From positions 1 through 13,815 of the forward strand of contig CALCHR010000045.1 in NCBI GenBank assembly GCA_937901185.1: a DNA stretch of 13,815 nt, read 5' to 3'. The notes below the pieces were generated by a model. It saw only the letters and a program-made list of their open reading frames with translations. It was not told the origin of the DNA and did not search any database. Of the stretch, positions 5,791-12,927 are shown in pieces (within the stretch, counting starts at the first letter, position 1; each line of letters opens with the position of its first letter). The stretch comes from an uncultured Bacteroidales bacterium (GTDB taxonomy: Bacteria > Bacteroidota > Bacteroidia > Bacteroidales > Bacteroidaceae). Position numbers and translations under genes: made by a program.

Positions 5791-8700
5791 TTACTTCACC
5801 AATACTTTCTTGCCTCCGATGATGTAGAGACCGGCGGGAAGTCCGGCTTTAGCATCGGCAGCCTTTACGTTAGCACGTACACGCACACCGGAGACGGTGT
5901 AAACATCTACGTTCTTGCGGCTCACCACGGGAGCGTTTTCGATACCGGTGATGGCGTTCTTCAATTCGATGGTCACATAGTCAACACCTTCTTCGCCTTC
6001 CACCACAAAGTCTCTGGGGTGAGTACCGTTCAGGTAAGCTGAGTTGGGAGCTACGTTCCACTTGTTATCTTCAGAGAGGGTGGTCTTCACCACGAGCTCA
6101 TACTTGTAAGTCATACCTGTGATAAGCTGGAACACACCGATGTGGTTCTGGCTGGTAGACATACCGGTGATAGAACCTACGAGACCGTTTTCGGTCTTAG
6201 CTTCGAAGTTGTAGTCAGGGATTTCTGAACCTGAAACGAGCTGGAAGATTTCGTCTACCGTACCGGTGGGGCTTTCAAAGAGATCTTCGTTGAACTCGGG
6301 GATGCAGTAGATGAACGGAGTACCTGCTTCGATGACCTCGTCGAGGATGAAGGAGAGATAGAGCTTACCGTCCTTCTCGCCCATCACGCGGAATGCGTCG
6401 CCGGTCACACCGTCATAGTTGTTCACAATGTCATAGGGGAAGCAGAATGCCTGATAACCTCTGTAGACAGGACGATAGGTAGTACCGTCTTCGCTGAGAG
6501 AAGCTTCTTCAAAAGCAATGGCGCTGTTGTCGGCAAACTTAGCTACGTCGGAAGCCAACATGTTGTTGTAGCTACCCAAGTTAGCATAGAGATTCTTACC
6601 CACTACGATGTTGAAGCCACCTGATACGAGGGCTGAGCGGAGCTGCAATTTGGTGGGGTTCACAGAGAGAGTCACTGCGTTGTTCACCTTTTCTTGAGCG
6701 GCCATATAGAGACCTGTACCTACGTTGCGGATGGTCACAGAATTGCCTTCTACGCTTTCGATGAACCACAAGTAGTTGGGGTTAGTGGCGGGATCAACAG
6801 TGTCTTCGTCCTTGCCGTCGGCAACAGTGTGGCCGCCCCATTTCACATTGGCGCCCTCAGCATTGCTGGCTGCATAGAACATAGACTTCACATTGTTGGC
6901 AGCGCTTTCTGCTTCAGTCATAGTGCGGAGCACAAAGGTAGTGTTCACACCGGGAAGGTTCAGCGAAGCATCGAGAGCGGCGCGAGCCTGGTTGAGCTTC
7001 TCTACGTTGGCGCTGATTTCTTCGAGGGTCATGTTCTCGCTCACAGCGAGAGCCACTTCCTCTACTGCAGCGTCGAATTCAGTCTTGGCCTCGAGGGGGA
7101 ACTGACCTACTTCGTCGCCCACGGGTGCATTTTCTACCCACACTTGAGCTTCTTCAAGGAGAGCCACTACGCGAGCGGGATCGGGCAAGAGAGCGATGAA
7201 CGCATCGTAAGCTGCTTGGAGCGCCTGGATAGTGCCTTCGGTGGCCTTACCGCTTTCAAGTTCGGCAGCAGCAGTGGCGAGTTGCTTTTCAAACTCTGCA
7301 CGCACGGCAGCATCTACTTGCTCGTAAGAAGAAGAGGCGGGATCGTATTGAGCAGCGTAGGCATCAAACTTACTGAGGTAGAAGAACGGATAGTTGTTGT
7401 GCTTTTGGTTGCGGGTAGTCTCTGTCACAGCGAAACGGATGTAGCGATAGGGCTTAGACATTTCTACTGCTGCCACGCCGGTGAAGTTGAGATACTCTGT
7501 ACCATCAACGGTGGTGGTATACTTCCAGTCGATTGTGTAGTTGCCTTCGAGCGCCCACTCGCCTTCGGGGTCGTTGGTTGCGTAAAGGGCAAACTTGGTC
7601 GGGTTACAATTGTTGATCTGACCGATACGCTGAGACATCTTGAAGACGAGGGCTTGGTATTCGCCGTCGAGGTCTACTTGGAGATGGTGAGGAGCATCGG
7701 GAGTGTCGCCACGCCATGCGCTGTGGAAGTAAGTAGTGAAGTCATTGTCCACCAAGGCTGACATTTCGGGGGCCTCAGCGTCGGGAGCATTGCTGCTCAT
7801 CTGTGCTGCGTCAATGATAAGACCGGGCACGTCATAGTCGCCACACTCTACGAGTTCGTTCTCCACTTCTGTTGTCACAAACTTGCGACCCTTTGCATAA
7901 GCGGCTTTAGCTGTGCCATAGATGGCTTCGAGCTGAGTGTTCAAGCGGCTTTGTTCCACGAGGTCGCTCATGCCGTTGAGCACAGCCTCTGCCACGGGGA
8001 TTACCTTAAAGTAAGAGTTGTCGCCAGCACCTGTTCCCCAGAATACGATATTGCCTTGGGGGTCAGTGTTCCAAGAAACGGTATTGCCGCGAGTGGTGTT
8101 GATGATGTCGAAGTAACCTCCCAATGAGCAACCTTCTGAGTATTGGAAAGTATAAGTTTCTGAAGGCTGAGCAGTGGTAGGAATGATTGTTGAGTTGCTC
8201 TTGTGAGTACCGGCATAAGCACCTGTAGCGTAGTTGCTGATGGTAAATTTGCCTTCACCGGCGTCTTTCACCTCCCAGATGTAAATAGCCTTTTCGAGGT
8301 CGGGCTCTTTGGCTATGCTGAAACCACCTTGCCACTTGATACCATTGCCAGAGTCGTAAACACCCTTATCGGCGCTCAAGCTACCCATAAACCAATAGTA
8401 GCCGGCAGTTACGGGCACAGCGCTCTTCAGCAACTCGGCCTTTGCATTTTTGAGTTCTGCCACCAAAGTTTCACACTCTTCTACAGAGGGATTACCGGGC
8501 TTAGCCAGCATTTCTTCACACTCTTTGTAGAGGGCTTCTACCTTATCAAACGCCTCCTTAGAAAACTCACCGGGATTTGTTCCGACGGGGAAGAGAGAGC
8601 TGTCAAAGCCGTTGGGGAAGAGGATAGTCAACTCCTGCACCAAGATGTCCTTACCCTTAGCTTCGTCCACAGCGTAGAAAACCCACTGGTTGGTGTCGGT

Positions 8701-9258
8701 ATACGGAGAGATAAAGGGGTCGCCAATGCTACCCAAGTAGTAGTAGTGGCCATCCTTCTTATTGCTGCAGCAGAGCACCCAAGCGTTTTCTACAGGACCG
8801 CCGGGGCCTTTGCCTGTAGCCACACTCTCACGGCCGTTGCTAGAGTCGGCCACGGGCGCCATCAGCGTAAAGGTATAAGCCAAAGAAGCATCGTTGGTGT
8901 AAACCACGTAGGGGTGTACGCCCACTTCGCCGCCGGGAGGGTTGTCCCAGCTATCAGCACCACCGCTGAGCTCTTGGTCTTTCAGATACAAGCCTGTGGC
9001 CACTTGCTTCAAGCGATAAGTGGGGAGGCCGTCAACAGTGTTACCGGTTTCTTCGAGCATGTAGATACACTCGTTGGTAACCACAGCAGATTCTTTGTCG
9101 CCACACAAGAAACGAGTCTCGCCAGCGTAGCTTACAAGGAGATTCTTACCGGTCACAATCTCGGTAAGCACCTCTCCCTGAACCCATGATGCGGCTTGCG
9201 CACCAAGTCCTACCATTGAGAGTAGGAGCAACGAAAAAAAGTAATGTAACTTTTTCAT
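5791..9258 (-). CDS. Large secreted multidomain protein with F5/8-type C (discoidin) domain and helical FIVAR-like regions
   Basis: This 1155-residue protein has a signal peptide at residues 1-23 (KK start, hydrophobic core, AQAA). Three modules share a pattern of an aromatic/hydrophobic strand followed by a (I/L)xxxxTGxYxx strand: TYRLKQVATGLYLK (80-93), KFTISNYATGAYAG (337-350) and SVTIRNVGTGLYMA (840-853). They suggest related beta-trefoil-like folds. Charged helical stretches lie at about 231-280, 430-457 and 640-765, the last resembling two FIVAR repeats. An F5/8-type C domain spans about 485-635 (DNDFTTYFHSAW, PHHLQVDL, KPYRYIRFAV). The C-terminus (1117-1155: VYTVSGVRV, then GLYIIGGKKVLVK) resembles Bacteroidetes C-terminal sorting or anchoring tails. 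No catalytic domain is recognised, so binding of glycans or surface partners is inferred. It is monocistronic with its own promoter and terminator, and direct repeats flank the whole unit. Name and substrate remain unknown. Confidence 0.88.
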   Translation of the reverse strand: MKKLHYFFSLLLLSMVGLGAQAASWVQGEVLTEIVTGKNLLVSYAGETRFLCGDKESAVVTNECIYMLEETGNTVDGLPTYRLKQVATGLYLKDQELSGGADSWDNPPGGEVGVHPYVVYTNDASLAYTFTLMAPVADSSNGRESVATGKGPGGPVENAWVLCCSNKKDGHYYYLGSIGDPFISPYTDTNQWVFYAVDEAKGKDILVQELTILFPNGFDSSLFPVGTNPGEFSKEAFDKVEALYKECEEMLAKPGNPSVEECETLVAELKNAKAELLKSAVPVTAGYYWFMGSLSADKGVYDSGNGIKWQGGFSIAKEPDLEKAIYIWEVKDAGEGKFTISNYATGAYAGTHKSNSTIIPTTAQPSETYTFQYSEGCSLGGYFDIINTTRGNTVSWNTDPQGNIVFWGTGAGDNSYFKVIPVAEAVLNGMSDLVEQSRLNTQLEAIYGTAKAAYAKGRKFVTTEVENELVECGDYDVPGLIIDAAQMSSNAPDAEAPEMSALVDNDFTTYFHSAWRGDTPDAPHHLQVDLDGEYQALVFKMSQRIGQINNCNPTKFALYATNDPEGEWALEGNYTIDWKYTTTVDGTEYLNFTGVAAVEMSKPYRYIRFAVTETTRNQKHNNYPFFYLSKFDAYAAQYDPASSSYEQVDAAVRAEFEKQLATAAAELESGKATEGTIQALQAAYDAFIALLPDPARVVALLEEAQVWVENAPVGDEVGQFPLEAKTEFDAAVEEVALAVSENMTLEEISANVEKLNQARAALDASLNLPGVNTTFVLRTMTEAESAANNVKSMFYAASNAEGANVKWGGHTVADGKDEDTVDPATNPNYLWFIESVEGNSVTIRNVGTGLYMAAQEKVNNAVTLSVNPTKLQLRSALVSGGFNIVVGKNLYANLGSYNNMLASDVAKFADNSAIAFEEASLSEDGTTYRPVYRGYQAFCFPYDIVNNYDGVTGDAFRVMGEKDGKLYLSFILDEVIEAGTPFIYCIPEFNEDLFESPTGTVDEIFQLVSGSEIPDYNFEAKTENGLVGSITGMSTSQNHIGVFQLITGMTYKYELVVKTTLSEDNKWNVAPNSAYLNGTHPRDFVVEGEEGVDYVTIELKNAITGIENAPVVSRKNVDVYTVSGVRVRANVKAADAKAGLPAGLYIIGGKKVLVK

Positions 9259-9351
9259 TTTGAGTTTGGTTTAAGTTAATAAATAAGTGAGTTATCTTTT
9301 CCATAAAAACTTCTCCTCAGCCAGCATTAGGCTTCAGAAGAGAGTTTCGGA

Positions 9352-9383
9352 CAAAGATACAGAGTTTTTGTTAATACAGCCAA
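9352..9383 (-). promoter_or_regulatory. Promoter of the secreted-protein gene
   Basis: Read on the minus strand, TATCTTTG (9352-9359) is a full match to TAnnTTTG. TTG (9381-9383) lies 21 bp upstream in the -33 position. This gives a leader of about 85 nt before the start codon at 9258. The leader can form a short hairpin: CTTCT/AGAAG (9310-9314 with 9336-9340) around AGCC/GGCT (9319-9322 with 9330-9333). Confidence 0.65.
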
Positions 9384-9686
9384 GCATAGATGTATTAAAT
9401 AAGTTTAATAGAACTCGCCACAACTTTCTTTAGAACATTTTTTAACACCATGCCTCGCTTACTCATCACCCCAAACCATTCCCTTTTTTCGTCCCCATAT
9501 CACCTCAGTTTTCTTAGTAGCTTTCTAGGAAAACTTAGTAAACTACAAAATTTTCCTAGTAAACTCCGAGTTTTTCCTAGAAGTTTACTAAGAAACGACC
9601 GAAAATGACCATTGATTTTCAGATGATTACAAAGACCATTTTGGGGCCATCCCAACCGCCCGTCATCACCCGATTTTTTAAGCAAC
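9384..9686. other. Intergenic region between the secreted-protein promoter and the tRNA terminator
   Basis: No credible coding sequence is seen. Apart from repeat copy B (9508-9632), I find only AT-rich sequence before it and about 50 bp of unremarkable sequence after it. Confidence 0.75.
9508..9632 (+). repeat. Interspersed repeat copy B, direct repeat of copy A
   Basis: It has the same 125-bp length and orientation as 5533-5657. The 21-bp units are at 9525-9545, 9546-9566 and 9567-9587, preceded by a unit ending at 9524 and followed by a part unit from 9588. The array differs from copy A at a single visible base. The 43-bp tail (9590-9632) differs at five positions, all outside the GAAAAT/ATTTTC hairpin arms, which are kept. 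Confidence 0.92.
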
Positions 9687-9725
9687 AAAAAAAGAAACAT
9701 CCGCAGCTGCAGATGTTTCTTTTTT
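9687..9725 (-). terminator. Intrinsic terminator of the tRNA gene
   Basis: GAAACATC (9694-9701) pairs with GATGTTTC (9712-9719). The stem is extended outward by A runs (9687-9693) facing T runs (9720-9725). Read on the minus strand, the hairpin begins a few bases past the tRNA 3' end and is followed by seven T residues. The symmetrical A/T flanks mean it could stop transcription in both directions. Confidence 0.85.
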
Positions 9726-9730
9726 CAAAG

Positions 9731-9804
9731 TGGACCAGCTTGGGCTTGAACCAAGGACCTCCAGATTATGAGTCTGTTGCTCTAACCAACTGAGCTACAA
9801 GTCC
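9731..9804 (-). tRNA. tRNA with CAU anticodon, probably elongator tRNA-Met
   Basis: The 74-nt cloverleaf reads as follows on the minus strand: acceptor GGACTTG with CTGGTCC, then TA, D arm GCTC-AGTTGGTTA-GAGC, anticodon loop CTCATAA with anticodon CAT, a 5-base variable loop AGGTC, T arm CTTGG-TTCAAGC-CCAAG, and discriminator A. CCA is not encoded. Two pairs look mismatched: T6-T67 in the acceptor stem and A27-G43 at the top of the anticodon stem. A CAU anticodon outside an initiator body means either elongator Met or the lysidine-modified Ile2 tRNA. The body resembles elongator Met, but sequence inspection alone does not exclude Ile2. It has its own strong promoter and terminator. Confidence 0.9.
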
Positions 9805-9833
9805 GAACGGAGTCTTCTTTAAGATTCCGAGTG

Positions 9834-9865
9834 CAAAAATAATACTTTCTTCGGAGACTGCCAAA
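9834..9865 (-). promoter_or_regulatory. Promoter of the tRNA gene (TTTG - 20 bp - TATTTTTG)
   Basis: On the minus strand TTTG (9862-9865) is followed after exactly 20 bp by TATTTTTG (9834-9841), a full match to the Bacteroidetes -33/-7 promoter. Transcription would start a few bases downstream, about 20-25 nt before the mature tRNA 5' end at 9804. The promoter overlaps the GH95 terminator hairpin. Confidence 0.8.
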
Positions 9866-9902
9866 TTTGTTTACTCTTTTTTGGACAGCTCCGAAGAAAG
9901 TA
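9843..9902 (-). terminator. Intrinsic terminator of the GH95 gene, overlapping the tRNA promoter
   Basis: A perfect 14-bp inverted repeat, TACTTTCTTCGGAG (9843-9856) and its complement (9889-9902), encloses a 32-base loop. On the minus strand it ends in TATTATTTTTG, which can act as the U tract. It lies 64 bp past the GH95 stop codon. The long loop makes it less canonical than the other terminators in the window. Confidence 0.7.
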
Positions 9903-9966
9903 GGAAGTGGAGCATATAGCTTATTGCGGGCTGCCACACCATGCGGCTTTACCCGATGGTCATATA

Positions 9967-12420
9967 CTATTGGAAGTCGGCGGCGCTCAACACGTAGCGC
10001 TTGCCTTTCTCTGTGGCGAGGCGTACAGTCTTGTTTCCGTAACGCACCACGCAGGGCTCACCGGCACCGGAGAGGATTTCCACTTTGTGGAGTTTGCCTT
10101 CCTTCCAAGCTATGTCTACGGTGAAGTTGCCGCGTGCTTTCAAGCCGCTGATGCTGCCTTCTGCCCAGGCATCAGGAAGGGCGGGCAGGAGGTGGATGCA
10201 GCCGGCGTGGCTCTGCATGAGCATCTCTGTAACACCGGCTGTGCCGCCGAAGTTACCATCAATTTGGAAGGGGGGATGGATGTCCCAAAGGTTGTCGGCT
10301 GTACCGTTCTTGAGCAAGTTGCCGAAGAGTTTATAAGAGCGATTGCCGTCGTGCAGGCGGGCCCACTGGTTGAGCTTCCAGCCCATGCTCCATCCTGTAG
10401 CGCCATCGCCGCGGTGGTTGAGCACTACGCGCGATGCCTCGGCAAGGCCGGGAGTGGTGAGGGGCGAAATGGCAGAACCGGGATGAAGGCCGTAGAGGTG
10501 GTTCACGTGACGGTGTTCGTCTTTGGGGTCGTCGATGTCTTTGCTCCACTCCAGAATCTGACCGTAGCGACCTATGCGATAGGGCGCAATGTTGTCGTGC
10601 ACGGCCTGCCAGTTGTCGGCTTCGGCACGGTCCACTTCGAGCGTGAGCGCGGCACGAATGGCGCACATCAAGATGTCGCGTGCCACGGCGTGGGTAAAGG
10701 TGGTACCTTCGTCGATGGGTCCGTGCTCGGGCGAGGTACTGGGAGCGGCGGTGTAGCTGCCATCGTTGCGCTTCCAGAGGAAGTCTTCGGTGAACTGTGC
10801 ACACTCCTTGATGATGGGATAGGCGGTGTGGCGGAGGAAGTCCTTGTCGCGTGTAAACTCGTAGTATTCCCAGAGGTGGGTGGCAAGCCAGGAGGCCGCC
10901 ATGGGGTTATAGTTCCACGACATATCTTGTCCGGCGAGGGGTGCTGTAAAGCCGAAGATGTTGGCAGAGATTCCTGCTGCCCATCCGCGGGCTCCCCAGT
11001 AGGCCTTAGCCGTTGCGCGACCGGGCTTCTGAAGGAGGCGGATAAAGTCGGTGAGCGGCTCGGCACACTCTGTAAGAGCTGTGGGCAATGCGGGCCAATA
11101 GTTCATCTGCAAGTTGATATTGTTGTGATAGTCCACGCGCCAGGGGCCGTCTACATTGTTGTGCCAGATGCCCTGCAGGTTGGCGGGCAGATTGCCGGGG
11201 CGCGAAGAGGCGATGAGCAAGTAGCGTCCAAACTGATAGTAGAGGGTTTCGAGGCCCTGGTCTGCGTTGCCTTTTCTGTAGGCAGCGAGGCGTTGGTCGG
11301 TGGGAAGTGCTGATGACGGGCCGGCGAGGCTGAATTGCACGCGGTTGTAGAGTTCGGCATAGTCATCATAGTGGCGTTGGAAGAGACGCTTGAAGTTTTT
11401 CTTCGCCGCCTGCTCCATCCAATCGGCAGTGGTCTGCTTGGGGTCTACGCCCACATAGGCTTTTGCATCGGTGGGGTCGGGATCGTAGTTGGGCTTATAG
11501 TCGGTGTCGGCTGTAAGGAGGAAGAGCACTTCGTCGGCGCCTTCTACGCTCAGGCAATTATTGGCATTGCTCACACGGCCACCTTTTGCCACGGCCTTGA
11601 TGCGCACGGCATATTCCATACCGTTGTTGTCGAGGTGACCCACAAAGCAGAGGGCGTCGGTGCCTACGGCTGTGAATTTGCCCTCGGAAACGGGGCTCTT
11701 GTCGTAGACGAGGCGAAGATTCTGCTTACCTTTTTCGGTGGCGGTAAAGCGCACGGCCAACACATTGTCGGGATAGGAAACGAAGCTGCGACGCTCGTAG
11801 CGCACGCCGTTGCTCAGGAACGACACAGAGGCGTAGGCCGAGTCGACAGAGAGGGCGCGGCGATACTCAGAGATGCCGGCTTCCTTGATGTCGGTCTCGA
11901 TGCAGAGTTCGCCCATTGTGGTGTAGCTGCCGAAGCGAAATTCGGGCTCGGCAGTCACTTCGTAGGCCACGTTGCTGTTGAAGTTTTGGTAGGTGAGGCG
12001 TGCGGCTTTTGCTTCGTCGCCATCGAGGAATGCCTGACGAATGTCTTTGAGCAAGTGGGCCGATTGTTTGTTCATATCCCAGTAGTGTGCGGGACCTTTT
12101 GCCGTACCGGGGCCGCCGCGCCACAGGGTTTTCTCGTTGAGCGTAATGCGCTCTGTCTCTACGGAGCCCATGATGTTGGCGCCGATGCTTCCGTTGCCGA
12201 TGGGCAGCGAGCGGTATTCCCACTCGGGGTCGGCGTTGTAGGCGTAGCCGCCTGCATCGACGGGCTTACGGCCATTGGTGAATTGCTCGGGATGTCCGCC
12301 ATACCATGCGGCACGTCCTTTAAGACTGTTGGGGCGGTCGAACCAAACGACATTTTGCGCCGGGAGCATCTGCGCAACAGCTGCTGAGCAGAGCAGGAGG
12401 GTGAAGAATTGTTTTTTCAT
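9967..12420 (-). CDS. Exported GH95 family alpha-L-fucosidase (or alpha-L-galactosidase)
   Basis: This is an 817-residue glycoside hydrolase expected in the periplasm or at the cell surface. A signal peptide covers about residues 1-22 (KKQFFTLLLCSAAVAQMLPAQ). The N-terminal beta-sandwich domain contains LPIGNGSIGANIMG (72-85) and TLNEKTLWRGGP (93-104), both family hallmarks. The catalytic (alpha/alpha)6 barrel shows LPANLQGIWH (411-420), YHNNINLQMNYWP (431-443, with Asn434 and Asn436), SPEHGP (563-568, general acid Glu565) and PFQIDGNFGG (717-726, Asp721). These match the GH95 mechanism, in which asparagines assist an aspartate-activated water in inversion. Members act on terminal alpha-1,2-fucose of host or plant glycans; some prefer L-galactose, which I cannot distinguish here. 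Length is typical. The upstream HIT gene's terminator ends 18 bp before the start codon. The gene stands outside any visible SusC/SusD polysaccharide utilisation locus. Confidence 0.93.
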   Translation of the reverse strand: MKKQFFTLLLCSAAVAQMLPAQNVVWFDRPNSLKGRAAWYGGHPEQFTNGRKPVDAGGYAYNADPEWEYRSLPIGNGSIGANIMGSVETERITLNEKTLWRGGPGTAKGPAHYWDMNKQSAHLLKDIRQAFLDGDEAKAARLTYQNFNSNVAYEVTAEPEFRFGSYTTMGELCIETDIKEAGISEYRRALSVDSAYASVSFLSNGVRYERRSFVSYPDNVLAVRFTATEKGKQNLRLVYDKSPVSEGKFTAVGTDALCFVGHLDNNGMEYAVRIKAVAKGGRVSNANNCLSVEGADEVLFLLTADTDYKPNYDPDPTDAKAYVGVDPKQTTADWMEQAAKKNFKRLFQRHYDDYAELYNRVQFSLAGPSSALPTDQRLAAYRKGNADQGLETLYYQFGRYLLIASSRPGNLPANLQGIWHNNVDGPWRVDYHNNINLQMNYWPALPTALTECAEPLTDFIRLLQKPGRATAKAYWGARGWAAGISANIFGFTAPLAGQDMSWNYNPMAASWLATHLWEYYEFTRDKDFLRHTAYPIIKECAQFTEDFLWKRNDGSYTAAPSTSPEHGPIDEGTTFTHAVARDILMCAIRAALTLEVDRAEADNWQAVHDNIAPYRIGRYGQILEWSKDIDDPKDEHRHVNHLYGLHPGSAISPLTTPGLAEASRVVLNHRGDGATGWSMGWKLNQWARLHDGNRSYKLFGNLLKNGTADNLWDIHPPFQIDGNFGGTAGVTEMLMQSHAGCIHLLPALPDAWAEGSISGLKARGNFTVDIAWKEGKLHKVEILSGAGEPCVVRYGNKTVRLATEKGKRYVLSAADFQ

Positions 12421-12430
12421 AGCTGTATAA

Positions 12431-12483
12431 AAAAGTAAAAGTCCCCGTCCATCCGGGTCGTTGACCTTGAGGGAGGGGGACTT
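12431..12483 (-). terminator. Intrinsic terminator of the greA-HIT operon
   Basis: AAGTCCCC (12439-12446) pairs with GGGGACTT (12476-12483), supported by inner pairs TCC/GGA and GGTC-GTT-GACC. On the minus strand the hairpin is followed by TTACTTTTTT. It begins 21 bp past the HIT stop codon and its T tract ends just before the GH95 start codon. Confidence 0.75.
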
Positions 12484-12504
12484 AATGGTTATTTCTGGCT
12501 CCCA

Positions 12505-12903
12505 TCAGGCTTTTTCGAAAGCCTTGAGGATGCTGTCGGCTATTTGCTGCATCTCCTCTTTGGGAAGTTGTAGTTTCTCTTTTCTGAAATCCATATCGCC
12601 TTCGTGCTGAAGGGGCATCAGGTGGATGTGAGCGTGGTTCACCTCGAGGCCGAGCACGGTCATCCCCACCTTCTTACAGGGAAACTCTTGCTTGATGGCG
12701 GCTGCCACGCGCTTGGCGAAGACCACCATGGCGCCCAAGGTTTCGTCGTCGAGGTCGAAGAGATAGTCTACTTCTTGCTTGGGTACCACGAGGGTGTGTC
12801 CTTTGGTCACGGGGTTGATGTCGAGGAAGGCATAGAAGCGGTCGTCCTCGGCGCACTTATAGGAGGGAATTTCTCCGGCAATGATTCGGCTAAAGATGGT
12901 CAT
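12505..12903 (-). CDS. HIT-family (Hint-like) nucleotide hydrolase/transferase
   Basis: This is a 132-residue cytoplasmic protein of the histidine triad superfamily. The triad HAHIHLMP is at 90-97 (His90, His92, His94); the last two flank the catalytic centre that attacks the alpha-phosphate of nucleoside phosphoramidates or related AMP conjugates. The N-terminus MTIFSRIIAGEIPSYK and the motif FLDINPVTKGHTLVVPK (26-42) are typical of bacterial Hint proteins. Length is normal. It begins 24 bp after greA on the same strand and ends before a hairpin terminator, so the two form a short operon. The physiological substrate is unknown for most members. The family assignment is firm, the exact activity less so. 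Confidence 0.94.
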   Translation of the reverse strand: MTIFSRIIAGEIPSYKCAEDDRFYAFLDINPVTKGHTLVVPKQEVDYLFDLDDETLGAMVVFAKRVAAAIKQEFPCKKVGMTVLGLEVNHAHIHLMPLQHEGDMDFRKEKLQLPKEEMQQIADSILKAFEKA

Positions 12904-12927
12904 ACCTTTATTGTTTTAAGGGGGAGA

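Noticed and set aside
6694..9189. Plus-strand open frames opposite the secreted-protein gene (6694-7761 and 8203-9189)
   Set aside because: Both are antisense shadows of the 1155-residue frame, which has a signal peptide, domain motifs, promoter and terminator. The shadow products show no family features.
9259..9345. Possible riboswitch in the leader of the secreted-protein gene
   Set aside because: Only one short two-part hairpin is seen, with no motif of a known riboswitch class.
9605..9793. Plus-strand frame of 62 codons
   Set aside because: It crosses the repeat tail, the tRNA terminator and the antisense of the tRNA gene; its C-terminal residues are simply the tRNA complement.
9907..11313. 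Long plus-strand open frame of 468 codons
   Set aside because: It lies antisense to the GH95 gene, whose frame carries clear catalytic motifs. The translation has no recognisable domain. Long antisense frames are common opposite GC-rich genes.
11335..12387. Plus-strand open frame of 350 codons
   Set aside because: It is antisense to the N-terminal half of GH95; its Gly/Val/His-rich composition is typical of reverse-complement translation.
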